A stretch of 45,317 nt of DNA from Rhodospirillales bacterium (GTDB lineage: Bacteria > Pseudomonadota > Alphaproteobacteria > Acetobacterales > Acetobacteraceae), in contig CANFKS010000021.1 in NCBI GenBank assembly GCA_947447625.1, forward strand, positions 1-45,317, read 5' to 3'. Each line of letters opens with the position of its first letter. The first letter of the stretch is position 1. Both the position numbers and the translations under genes were made by a program. Positions 1 through 7,690 of the stretch are shown piece by piece. A model generated the notes under the pieces. It worked only from the letters and a program-made list of their open reading frames with translations, was not told where the DNA came from and ran no database searches.

Positions 1-1
1 G

Positions 2-757
2 GAGGGCGGGCGGTTTGCCTATCTTGCCGTGGAGCGTGCGGTGCGTATGGCGCAGGCCGGGCGGATCGATGCGATCGTGACGGCGCCGCTCAACAAGGAG
101 GCGCTCAATTTGGCCGGGCATCATTTTGCCGGGCATACCGACATGCTGGCGGCCCTGACCGGCACCAAATCCTCGGTGATGCTGCTGGCCCATGGCGCGA
201 TGCGGGTGAGCCATGTGACCACCCATGTCGCGCTCGACAAGGTGGCTGCGCTGCTCACGCCGGAGCGGCTGCGCCGGACGATCGACCTGACCCATGATGC
301 CTTGCTGCGCCTGGGCATCGCGCAGCCCCGTATCGCGATCGCGGCGCTCAATCCGCATGCCGGGGAGGGCGGGCTGTTCGGGCGCGAGGATATCGATATC
401 TCGGCGCCGGTGATTGCGCAGTGCATCGCGGAGGGGTTGCGCGTCAGCGGGCCGGTGCCGGGGGATACCGTGTTCGTCAAGCTGCGCGGCGGGCAGTATG
501 ACGCGGTGGTGGCGATGTATCACGACCAGGGGCATATCCCGGTCAAGCTGCTCGGCTTTCAGATCGACCCGGTAACGGGCACGTTCGCCGCGCTCTCGGG
601 CGTCAATATCACGCTGGGGCTGCCCGTGATCCGCACCTCGGTCGATCATGGCACGGCTTTCGATATCGCCGGGCGCGGCATCGCCAATGCGGACAGCATG
701 GTGGAGGCGATCGATTACGCAATGCTGATGGCGGCCAACAAGCGGGCGGCTGCATAA
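2..757 (+). CDS. pdxA2: PdxA-family dehydrogenase, 5' end outside window
   Basis: The frame is open from base 2, so the N-terminal part (probably about 80 residues) lies outside the window; about 251 residues remain. The family oxidises phosphorylated hydroxy acids with NAD and a divalent metal: 4-hydroxythreonine 4-phosphate in vitamin B6 synthesis, or 4-phospho-D-erythronate and related tetronates in the PdxA2/DenD branch. Visible motifs are APLNKEA, the metal-binding GHTDML, a conserved HVALDKV, ALNPHAGEGG, the metal site MYHDQGHIPVK, and RTSVDHGTAFDIAG near the C-terminus. The wording of the last two motifs looks more like the PdxA2 branch than classical PdxA; this is my judgement, not a search. 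The TAA stop runs directly into a hairpin repeat. A sugar ABC cassette follows on the same strand, which fits a catabolic role better than cofactor synthesis. Confidence 0.85.
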   Translation, partial: EGGRFAYLAVERAVRMAQAGRIDAIVTAPLNKEALNLAGHHFAGHTDMLAALTGTKSSVMLLAHGAMRVSHVTTHVALDKVAALLTPERLRRTIDLTHDALLRLGIAQPRIAIAALNPHAGEGGLFGREDIDISAPVIAQCIAEGLRVSGPVPGDTVFVKLRGGQYDAVVAMYHDQGHIPVKLLGFQIDPVTGTFAALSGVNITLGLPVIRTSVDHGTAFDIAGRGIANADSMVEAIDYAMLMAANKRAAA

Positions 758-881
758 TACCAAGGCTCGCAAAGCGCGACCCTTGGTATGAGTCTTTTTC
801 CGCGCGCCGCCGCCCACCAACCCGGCGCGCATACCGAAACCCTGTGATCGCGGAAGGGTCGCGATCACAGGGTTTCGGTAT
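757..881 (+). repeat. Composite hairpin repeat, copy 1
   Basis: Three modules sit end to end. Module A (757-789) is a hairpin with ends ATACCAAGG / CCTTGGTAT. Module B (790-830) is a GC-rich stretch containing CGCGCGCCGCCGCCC. Module C (831-881) is a hairpin with perfect 22-bp arms starting ATACCGAAACCCTG around a 7-nt loop. The element overlaps the last base of the pdxA2 stop codon. The same modules, in the opposite order and on the opposite strand, occur at 3933-4131. Every hairpin starts ATACC and ends GGTAT. There is no T-tract after the stems, so a simple intrinsic terminator is unlikely. The element looks like a REP/BIME-type dispersed repeat. Confidence 0.85.
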
Positions 882-961
882 AACCGCCTGCGGATTGCCG
901 ATTGCTGCCCCAGGGGCATGGGGCTAGCGTTGCTCCAGTCGATCAAAAAAAGGAGCCGGCG

Positions 962-2179
962 ATGCGTCAGGGATGGAAATGGCTGATCGGGGCCTGCGCG
1001 GCTCTTGCGATGGCGGCACCGGCCAAGGCCGAGACGGTGCGGATGACGGTATCGTTCTACAGCGCCGCGACGGGGCCGTATTTCGAAAAGATGGCGGCTG
1101 ATTTCCATGCCGCCAATCCGGGGATCGACGTCAAGATCGAAGTGGTGAACTGGTCGTCCCTGCTGCAGAAGTTGCAGACCGATATTTCGGGCGGCACCAA
1201 TGCGGATGTCTCCATCATCGGCACGCGCTGGCTGCTTGATTTCGTCAAGGACGGGATTGCCGAACCGCTCGACGGCATGATGGCGCCCGGCTTCAAGGAG
1301 CGCTTCATCGGCCCGTTCCTCAAGCCAGGCCAGATCGGCGGCAAGACCTATGGCCTGCCGGTGGCAGCCTCGGCGCGGGCGATGTATTACAACAAGGCGA
1401 TGCTGACCAAGGCCGGCTTCCCCGACGGGCCCAGGACATGGGACGACGTTGTCGCCGCGGCCGAGAAGATCAAGGCCGATGGCGGCAATGGGTTCGGTCT
1501 GATGGCCAAGGGCACCGAAGTCGATGTCTATTTCTACTACGCCCTGTGGTCGCATGGCGGCGATGTGCTCGATGCAAATCAGAAGGCGGCCTTCAACAGC
1601 CCGGCCGGCGTGAAGGCCCTCACGCTTTACAAAGCCATGCTCGATCGCGGCCTGACCGAACCCGGCCCGACCAATTACACCCGCGAGGACCTGCAGAACC
1701 AGTTCAAGCAGGGCCGGCTTGCCATGGTGATGACGGCGCCGTTCCTGATCAACCAGATCGCCAAGGAAGCGCCGACACTCGACTACGGGATCGTGCCGGT
1801 GCCGACCGGGACGACGCAGGCAACCTATGCGGTGACGGATAGCGTGGTGCTGTTCGCCAATTCCAAGGTGAAGCCGGCGGCGATGAAGTGGCTCGACTTT
1901 CTGTTCACCGCCGGCCCCCGCATCGCCTTCACCAAGGGGGAGGGCTTCCTGCCCACCACCAATGACGAGGCGAAGGACCCGGCGTTCACCGAGAACGAGC
2001 GCCTGAAGGTGTTCGTGAACCTGCTGCCCAATGCGCGCTTTGCGCCGACGGTGACGGGTTGGGAAGATACCGCCAAGGCGGTGAGCGATGCCGTGCAGTC
2101 CGTCTATCTCGGCAGCGCCACGCCGGAGGCCGCGCTGAACGCGGCCGCCGCCAAGGCGAACCAGTCGCTCGGCAAGTAG
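962..2179 (+). CDS. CUT1-type sugar ABC transporter, substrate-binding protein
   Basis: 405 residues. The ATG at 962 is chosen over an earlier TTG because AGGAG lies at 951-955 and translation begins with a clear signal peptide, with likely cleavage after AKA at about residue 23. The mature protein is a family 1 extracellular solute-binding protein (MalE/UgpB/ThuE-like). It has the typical early segment with FHAANPGI and KIEVVNW, then the hinge and aromatic-rich segments of a periplasmic sugar binder. It should capture a sugar or polyol in the periplasm and deliver it to the two permeases encoded immediately downstream. The substrate cannot be read from sequence alone. No ATPase gene is present in this cassette. 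Confidence 0.9.
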   Translation: MRQGWKWLIGACAALAMAAPAKAETVRMTVSFYSAATGPYFEKMAADFHAANPGIDVKIEVVNWSSLLQKLQTDISGGTNADVSIIGTRWLLDFVKDGIAEPLDGMMAPGFKERFIGPFLKPGQIGGKTYGLPVAASARAMYYNKAMLTKAGFPDGPRTWDDVVAAAEKIKADGGNGFGLMAKGTEVDVYFYYALWSHGGDVLDANQKAAFNSPAGVKALTLYKAMLDRGLTEPGPTNYTREDLQNQFKQGRLAMVMTAPFLINQIAKEAPTLDYGIVPVPTGTTQATYAVTDSVVLFANSKVKPAAMKWLDFLFTAGPRIAFTKGEGFLPTTNDEAKDPAFTENERLKVFVNLLPNARFAPTVTGWEDTAKAVSDAVQSVYLGSATPEAALNAAAAKANQSLGK

Positions 2180-2227
2180 GATGAACCCGGCGGCGCGGGA
2201 TCCTTCGTGCCGCCGGGGCTGCGTTTG

Positions 2228-3094
2228 ATGCGGCCTTCTCCCGCGCTGCCGTGGATGTTGATCCTGCCCAGCCTGCTGCTGGCATTGGGCGTGATCGGTT
2301 ATCCGTTCTATGAAATCATCCGCCTCGCGGTCTCCGATGTGTCGCGCTTCGGGATGGTGCGCGGCTTCTCCGGCTGGGAGAATTTCAACCGGGTGGTGTC
2401 TGATCCGGTGTTTGTGGACGCCCTGGTGCGCACCTTGGTGTGGACGGTGACGGTGGTGGGCGGCACCATTCTCGTGGCTCTGCCGGTGGCGCTGGTGCTG
2501 CGCGAGGATTTTTGGGGCAGGGGGGTTGCCCGCACGATCCTGATGCTGCCGTGGTCGATCGCGCTGTCGATGGCGGCGGTGGTGTGGTTGTGGGCGTTCA
2601 ACGCCGATTATGGGATGATCAATGCCGGGCTCCAGCACTGGGGCATCATCGACAAGCCGCTGCAGTGGATGGCGCGGCCCGAGACGGCGTTTCCGGTCGA
2701 GGTCGGTATCGGCATCGTGGTGTCGATTCCGTTTACGGTGACGATCCTGCTCGGCGGGCTGTCGTCCATCCCCAGCGAGATCTACGAGGCCGCCAAGATC
2801 GACGGGGCGCGGCCGTGGCAGTCGTTCTGGCTGATGACGTTGCCGATGATGCGCCCGTTCATGAATATCGCCATCGTGCTCAACGTGATCCACGTGTTCA
2901 ACTCGTTTCCCATCATATGGGTGATGACCCAGGGCGGGCCGAACAACCGGACCCATATTTTGGTGACGTATCTCTATGAATTGTCGTTCTATCTCGGCCG
3001 GCCCGGCCCGGCGGCGGTGGTGTCGCTGGTGGTGCTGCTGATCGTCTTTTCGGCGACCGCGGTCTATATGTGGCTCAGGGAGCGCGAGGGATGA
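2228..3094 (+). CDS. ABC transporter permease, MalF/ThuF-like
   Basis: 288 residues from the ATG at 2228; a GTG at 2207 would add seven residues and cannot be excluded, since both have weak ribosome sites. An inner-membrane protein with about six hydrophobic segments, the first at residues 10-32. The EAA loop that docks on the ATPase is at about residues 187-206 (EAAKIDGARPW...LP). It is the MalF-type half of the translocation pore for the sugar bound by the upstream binding protein. Its last codons overlap the start of the next permease by four bases (ATGA), implying translational coupling. A 15-codon reading frame beginning with ATG at 2181, directly after the binding-protein stop, overlaps this start and is probably meaningless. 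Confidence 0.88.
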   Translation: MRPSPALPWMLILPSLLLALGVIGYPFYEIIRLAVSDVSRFGMVRGFSGWENFNRVVSDPVFVDALVRTLVWTVTVVGGTILVALPVALVLREDFWGRGVARTILMLPWSIALSMAAVVWLWAFNADYGMINAGLQHWGIIDKPLQWMARPETAFPVEVGIGIVVSIPFTVTILLGGLSSIPSEIYEAAKIDGARPWQSFWLMTLPMMRPFMNIAIVLNVIHVFNSFPIIWVMTQGGPNNRTHILVTYLYELSFYLGRPGPAAVVSLVVLLIVFSATAVYMWLREREG

Positions 3095-3933
3095 GCCGGG
3101 CGAAGCGTTCGATCCTGTCATGGCTGGTGCTGTCCCCGCTGATCGGGATCACGCTGCTGCCGTTCGCGGTGATGATTTCGACATCGCTCAAGCCGCATGA
3201 CGAGGTGCTGGCGTATCCGCCGACCTGGCTGCCGAAGCGGGTGGCGTGGGAGAATTTCGTCGATATGTGGGACACCGTGGGCTTCGGCCAGGCGGCGTTC
3301 AATTCGGTGCTGATCGCGGTGGCGGCGACGGTGCTTGCGCTGGTGATCGCGGTGCCGGCGGCCTATGCGATGAGCCGGCTGCCGATGAAGGGCAGGGGGG
3401 CGTACCGGCAATTCCTGCTGGTGACGCAGATGCTCTCGCCGATCCTGCTGGTGTTGGGGCTGTTCCGCATGGCGGCCTCGATCCCGCTGGGCGAGGGCAC
3501 GATGGCCGATACGCGGCTCGGGGTGATCATCGTCTATGCGGCGTATCATCTGGCCTTCGCGGTGTGGATGCTGGCGTCGTATTTCGCCACCATTCCGGCC
3601 GATCTGGAGGAGGCGGCCTGGATCGATGGGGCAAGCCGGGGCCGCGCGGTGCTGTCGGTGTTTCTGCCTTTGGCGCTGCCGGCGATTGCGGTGACCGGGA
3701 TCGTCACGTTCGTGGCGAGTTGGAACGAATTCACCGTGGCGCTGACCTTGCTGCGCGATCCATCGCGGCTGACGTTGCCGCTCAAGGTGGTGAACCTGGT
3801 GGCGGGGCGCTACAGCGTGGAGTGGAACCAGGTGATGGCGGCGACTTTGTTGGCGACGCTGCCGGTCGCGGTCGTCTTTTCCCTGTTGCAGCGCTATCTG
3901 GTGACGGGGTTGACGCTCGGCGCGGTCAAGTAA
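3091..3933 (+). CDS. ABC transporter permease, MalG/ThuG-like
   Basis: 280 residues. The ATG at 3091 is preferred to the GTG at 3070 because it overlaps the previous stop in an ATGA junction and has GAGGG just upstream. An inner-membrane protein with about six membrane spans and the EAA loop at about residues 173-198 (EEAAWIDGASRG...LP). An early segment reads ISTSLKPHDEV, typical of the MalG half of CUT1 importers. It completes the pore with the preceding permease. No ATP-binding subunit follows, so the cassette must borrow an ATPase encoded elsewhere, or the system is incomplete. The TAA stop merges with the second composite hairpin repeat. Confidence 0.9.
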   Translation: MSRAKRSILSWLVLSPLIGITLLPFAVMISTSLKPHDEVLAYPPTWLPKRVAWENFVDMWDTVGFGQAAFNSVLIAVAATVLALVIAVPAAYAMSRLPMKGRGAYRQFLLVTQMLSPILLVLGLFRMAASIPLGEGTMADTRLGVIIVYAAYHLAFAVWMLASYFATIPADLEEAAWIDGASRGRAVLSVFLPLALPAIAVTGIVTFVASWNEFTVALTLLRDPSRLTLPLKVVNLVAGRYSVEWNQVMAATLLATLPVAVVFSLLQRYLVTGLTLGAVK

Positions 3934-4131
3934 TACCGAAACCCTGTGATCGCTGCTCTTCCGCGATCACAGGGTTTCGGTATGCGCGCCGGGTTGGTGG
4001 GCGGCGGCGCGCGGAAGTATGCGCGCCGGGTTGGTGGGCGGCGGCGCGCGGAAGTATGCGCGCCGGGTTGGTGGGCGGCGGCGCGCGGAAAAAGACTCAT
4101 GCCAAGGCTCGCGCTGTGCGAGCCATGGTAT
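3933..4131 (-). repeat. Composite hairpin repeat, copy 2 (inverted, expanded)
   Basis: This is the reverse complement of the 757-881 element with its central module amplified. Module C (3933-3983) is a hairpin with perfect 21-bp arms and a 9-nt loop. The GC-rich module B appears three times as near-identical 37-bp units starting at 3984, 4021 and 4058. Module A (4099-4131) ends the element with arms ATGCCAAGGCTCGC / GCGAGCCATGGTAT, which contain two mismatched positions. The first base overlaps the stop codon of the upstream permease gene. Together with copy 1 it flanks the whole three-gene sugar-transport cassette. The 298 bp between 3934 and 4231 hold only this repeat, the FNR-like box and a ribosome site. 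Confidence 0.85.
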
Positions 4132-4155
4132 GAGGTCCGATCGGCGGCGCTGCGA

Positions 4156-4169
4156 TTGATCTGGATCAA
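4156..4169. promoter_or_regulatory. FNR/FixK-type palindrome
   Basis: The 14-mer TTGATCTGGATCAA is a perfect match to the TTGAT-N4-ATCAA box bound by FNR, FnrL and FixK proteins. It lies about 62 bp upstream of the ATG of the first beta-propeller gene (4232), a plausible position for an activator. With about 65-70% GC, a perfect ten-base match by chance should be rare in a 45-kb window. No other perfect copy was noticed by eye. The inference is oxygen- or redox-dependent control of the 4232-6345 gene pair; binding is not demonstrated. Confidence 0.65.
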
Positions 4170-4231
4170 CGGTCGGGCGCGGGGAGGGTGCGCAAGGTCG
4201 GGGTGCTGTTCCAGTTCCAAGGGAGTGCCCC

Positions 4232-5371
4232 ATGCCGACCCCGCGCTTGCTGCGCTCCGTGATGATCGCCTGCCTGCTGGCCGGGCTCTGTGCTCCTGCG
4301 ATTGCGGGGCCATCGCCGCAGGCGATGCCGGACGAGGGCAAGACGGTGATTGTGACCGCGACGATGCGCGGGGCCGGGGCGGTTTCGTCCGGCGTGCGCC
4401 TCCCGACGCCGCCGGCGGCGACCGGCACACGGGAAAGGCCGGTGCAATCCTGGGGCAAGCCGCTGCCCTACCCGATCGTCATCGCGGATCGGCGCAACAA
4501 CCGCCTGATCGAAATTTCGCCAGACAAGCGCATCATTTGGGAACTCCCGTCGCCTGATCTCGCGCTCTATCGCGGCAATGACGATGTGTTCTTCTCGCCG
4601 GACGGCAAGACCCTGGTCGTCAACGAGGAAGATAATTTCGATATCCATATGATAAACTATGCGGATCGCACGATCTCGTGGAACTGGGGCATGCCGGACC
4701 ACAAGGGCAGCGGCCCCAACACGTTCAATTATCCGGACGATACCCATCTGCTGCCCGACGGCATGGTGGTGACGGCCGATATCCGGAATTGCCGCATCGT
4801 GTTCATCGACCCGAAAAAGGCCGAGATGACGGAGCAATGGGGCAAGCCTGGCGATTGCCGGCACGATCCGCCGCGCGCCCTCAACCTGCCCAATGGCGTC
4901 ACTCCGCTGGACAATGGGGATTTTCTGATCACCGAAATCCCGGATGCCTGGATCACCCGGATCACCCGCAAGGGCGAGGTGGTTTGGGCGATGAAAGGGC
5001 CGCATCTGCGCTACCCGTCCGACGCCTATCCGACGCAAGACGGGCAGGTGATTGTCGCCGACTACGTCAAACCGGGCGGCATCGTGATCTTCGATCCGAA
5101 AACCGGGAAGGTGACCTGGGAATACCGCCCCAAGAGCGGCGAGACGATGATGGATCATCCGTCATTGGCGATGGAATTGCCGACCGGGGATATTTTGCTC
5201 AACGATGACCTGCGCCATCGCGTGTTGGTGATCGATCGTGTCACCAAGGCGATCATCTGGCAGTACGGGATCACCGACACGCCCGGGCACAAGCCGGGGT
5301 CGTTGTTCTATCCGGATGGGTTCGACCTCGACGTGTTCCATGACTGGAAGGCAGAGCTTGCGAAGAAATGA
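4232..5371 (+). CDS. Exported beta-propeller protein (ASST/PQQ-like repeats)
   Basis: 379 residues with a clear signal peptide, likely cut after AIA at about residue 25. AAGGGAG sits just upstream of the ATG. The mature part is a series of four-stranded blade-like repeats of about 45 residues, each pairing a phrase such as IVIADRRNNRLIEI, MVVTADIRNCRIVFI or GDILLNDDLRHRVLVI with an IIWE/ISWNW/VVWAM/VTWEY tryptophan strand. This pattern resembles arylsulfotransferase-like and PQQ-like propellers. The catalytic histidine of true arylsulfate sulfotransferases was not identified, so no enzyme activity is claimed. The gene ends in an ATGA overlap with a second propeller gene, and an FNR-like box lies upstream. 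It probably works in the periplasm. Confidence 0.75.
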   Translation: MPTPRLLRSVMIACLLAGLCAPAIAGPSPQAMPDEGKTVIVTATMRGAGAVSSGVRLPTPPAATGTRERPVQSWGKPLPYPIVIADRRNNRLIEISPDKRIIWELPSPDLALYRGNDDVFFSPDGKTLVVNEEDNFDIHMINYADRTISWNWGMPDHKGSGPNTFNYPDDTHLLPDGMVVTADIRNCRIVFIDPKKAEMTEQWGKPGDCRHDPPRALNLPNGVTPLDNGDFLITEIPDAWITRITRKGEVVWAMKGPHLRYPSDAYPTQDGQVIVADYVKPGGIVIFDPKTGKVTWEYRPKSGETMMDHPSLAMELPTGDILLNDDLRHRVLVIDRVTKAIIWQYGITDTPGHKPGSLFYPDGFDLDVFHDWKAELAKK

Positions 5372-6345
5372 GGATTTTTGCCCTCCTCGCGCTCTGGCTC
5401 TGTTGGGCGGGGGCAGCGCAGGCGCTGTCCCCGGATGCATCGTGGTCGCCGCAATTGCCGAAGGGTTGGATGCTTGGGGAGGTGTCGGGCGTTGCGGTTG
5501 ATCGGCATGATCATGTCTGGCTGCTGCATCGCCCGGCGACGGCGCCGGGGACGTTGGCGCCGCCGGTGATCGCGTTGGACCGGGCCGGGCATGTGCTGCG
5601 GGCCTGGGGGGGCAAGGGCGCGGGCTATGACTGGTTCGATGCCGAGCACAGCCTGACTGTCGACAGTGCCGATCATGTTTGGCTGACCGGCAATGGGCCG
5701 CATGATGGCCAGGTCCTTGAGTTCGATGCCGACGGCCGTTTCCTGCGCCAGATCGGGCATCCGGGAGCGAGCAAAGCGGCCAGCAACGACACCACCCGCC
5801 TCGGCCGGCCCGCGGGTATCGCGGTCGACCGGGATGAGGGCGAGGTTTATGTCGCCGATGGCTATGCGAACCGCCGTGTCATCGTGTTCGATATCGCCAG
5901 CGGTGCCTATAAGCGGCATTGGGGGGCTTACGGCGCGCGGCCGGATGATGCCTCGGCTGCGCGGCGCCAGTTCAGCCATCCCGTGCATTGCGTGCATCTG
6001 TCGCGCGACGGGTTGGTTTATGTGTGCGACCGGCAGAACAACCGGGTGCAGATTTTTCGCCGGGACGGGCGCTTTGTCGCGGAGTGGATCATTGCCCCTG
6101 GCACGAAGCCGCCGGGCAGTGCGTGGGATCTGGCGCTGTCGCCGGGCGAAGCGGAGCCGATGGTGCTGGTGGCGGATGGCGGCAATGGGCGGCTGCGCGT
6201 GCTGCGTCGTTCCGATGGCAGGGAAGGCGCGGTCATTGGCCGGCCCGGCCAGTTCCGCTGGCTCCATGCCGTGGCCATCGACAGCAGAGGTTTTGTCTAC
6301 ACCGGCGAGGTCACCGCCCACCGCCTGCAACGCTGGCTCCCCTGA
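5368..6345 (+). CDS. Exported NHL-repeat beta-propeller protein
   Basis: 325 residues, starting within the stop of the preceding gene (ATGA). The first 19 residues form a signal peptide ending in AQA. NHL repeats follow, with phrases such as VSGVAVDRHDHVWLL, LTVDSADHVWLTG, AGIAVDRDEGEVYVAD, HLSRDGLVYVCDRQNNRVQIF and AVAIDSRGFVYTGE, enough for about six blades. NHL propellers usually bind proteins or small ligands; some are lyases such as peptidylglycine amidating lyase. No catalytic signature is recognised here. Coupling to the first propeller gene and a shared upstream FNR-like box suggest that the two secreted proteins act together, substrate unknown. Confidence 0.75.
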   Translation: MRIFALLALWLCWAGAAQALSPDASWSPQLPKGWMLGEVSGVAVDRHDHVWLLHRPATAPGTLAPPVIALDRAGHVLRAWGGKGAGYDWFDAEHSLTVDSADHVWLTGNGPHDGQVLEFDADGRFLRQIGHPGASKAASNDTTRLGRPAGIAVDRDEGEVYVADGYANRRVIVFDIASGAYKRHWGAYGARPDDASAARRQFSHPVHCVHLSRDGLVYVCDRQNNRVQIFRRDGRFVAEWIIAPGTKPPGSAWDLALSPGEAEPMVLVADGGNGRLRVLRRSDGREGAVIGRPGQFRWLHAVAIDSRGFVYTGEVTAHRLQRWLP

Positions 6346-6363
6346 AACGGATGAAGGTTTTTT

Positions 6364-6387
6364 GCTTCTTTTTTTCAAAAAAGAAGC
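6364..6387. terminator. AT-rich palindrome, probable bidirectional terminator
   Basis: The palindrome is GCTTC, seven T, C, six A, GAAGC. It lies between two convergent genes (NHL propeller ending at 6345 and phaZ ending at 6470), where a bidirectional terminator is expected. In either direction the RNA would form a hairpin containing an A/U run. Near-identical palindromes occur at 16692 and 27499, so this is a dispersed family. Confidence 0.6.
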
Positions 6388-6469
6388 CTGTCCGTCCTTC
6401 CGCGGCGCCATCAGGACCCCAGGAATGGCACAGCCCAGCCAGGCAAAATGCCCGGCTGGATGTCGGGTG

Positions 6470-7690
6470 TCAGCGGTGGGTCTCGATGAATTGCTTGATG
6501 GCGGGGGCCACTTCGGTGCGGAAGCGTTTGCCGTTGAACAGGCCGTAATGGCCGACGCTCGGTTGTTCGAGATGGGCGTGCTTGTCTGCGGCGAGGCGAT
6601 GGGCCAGGGGATGGGCGGCCTTGGTTTGGCCGATGCCGGAGATATCGTCGCGTTCGCCCTCGATGGTGAACATCGCGGTCTGCTCGACGGCGCCGATATC
6701 GACGCTCTGCCCGCGATGCACCATCAGGCCGCGCGGCAAAGCGTGTTGCTGGAACACCTGGTCGACGGTTTGCAGGTAGAACTCGGCCGACAGATCCATC
6801 ACCGCGCGGTATTCCTCGTAGAACGCGCGTTTGGATGCGAGCGGTTCGCCGTCGCCTTCGACCAGATGCTGGAACATCTCCCAGTGGGCCTGCACGTGCT
6901 TTTCCAGGTTCATGGCCATGAAGCCGGCGAGTTGCAGGAAGCCGGGATAGACCTTGCGCATGAAGCCCGGGTTGCCGAACGGGACATGATGGATGACGTG
7001 GCTTTTGAACCAGTCGAGGCTGCGTGTCTTGGCGAAGGTGTTGACCTGGGTGGGTGCTTCGCGCGTGTCGATCGGCCCGCCGATCAGGGTCATGGACCGG
7101 GGGGCTGCGAAGGGCTCGTTGGCGTTCATCAGCGATACCGCGGCCAGCACCGGAACGGCCGGCTGGCAAACCGCGATGACATGGGTTTCGGGCCCGAGGA
7201 GGCGCAGGAAATCCTGCACGTAGTCGATATAATCGTTCAGATCGAACGCGGGCGCCAGGAACGGCACGTCGCGGGCGTCGCGCCAGTCGGTGATGTAGAC
7301 ATCGTGATCGGGCAGGAATGCCTCGACCGTGCCGCGCAAAAGGGTTGCGTAATGGCCGGACATCGGGGCGACGATCAGCAATTTCGGGTCGGCCGGGCGG
7401 TTGGCGAGGCGGGTGAAGCGCTTGAGGTCGCCCCAGGGCCGGGTGGCCACGACCTGCTCGACCACGTCGATTTCGACGCCGTTGATTTGGGTTGTGCGGT
7501 GGCCGAACGCGGGTTTGCCGAAGCGGCGCGTGTTGTGTTCGAAATTGTCGAGCGTCGCGACTGCCAACTGCGTGAGTGGCGCCGGACGGAAGGGGTTGAA
7601 CGGGCTTTCAAGCGCACGCAGGGCGGATGTTGCGAAGAGCCGCATCGGTGCCATCGCGGCGTGGTGCATCTCGTAGACGTGATAGAGCAT
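6470..7690 (-). CDS. phaZ: Intracellular polyhydroxybutyrate depolymerase
   Basis: 406 residues. The ATG at 7690 is preferred over longer options because AAGGA lies six bases upstream and the conserved MLYHVYEMHHAA start matches the family. PhaZ degrades native PHB granules in the cytoplasm. The thioesterase-like nucleophile is Cys175 in AVCQP, replacing the serine of ordinary lipase boxes, as known for the Ralstonia-type intracellular enzymes. A histidine near residue 386 (SVGHYGLF) is a likely third member of the catalytic triad. Length and domain order (alpha/beta hydrolase plus PHB_depo_C) are normal. It diverges from phaA across a 208-bp region, pairing storage breakdown with a thiolase of the same pathway. 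Confidence 0.9.
   Translation of the reverse strand: MLYHVYEMHHAAMAPMRLFATSALRALESPFNPFRPAPLTQLAVATLDNFEHNTRRFGKPAFGHRTTQINGVEIDVVEQVVATRPWGDLKRFTRLANRPADPKLLIVAPMSGHYATLLRGTVEAFLPDHDVYITDWRDARDVPFLAPAFDLNDYIDYVQDFLRLLGPETHVIAVCQPAVPVLAAVSLMNANEPFAAPRSMTLIGGPIDTREAPTQVNTFAKTRSLDWFKSHVIHHVPFGNPGFMRKVYPGFLQLAGFMAMNLEKHVQAHWEMFQHLVEGDGEPLASKRAFYEEYRAVMDLSAEFYLQTVDQVFQQHALPRGLMVHRGQSVDIGAVEQTAMFTIEGERDDISGIGQTKAAHPLAHRLAADKHAHLEQPSVGHYGLFNGKRFRTEVAPAIKQFIETHR

Noticed and set aside
2181-2228. Small gene of 15 codons before the first permease
   Set aside because: It overlaps the permease start, has no family signal and is better explained as chance. It could at most be a leader peptide.
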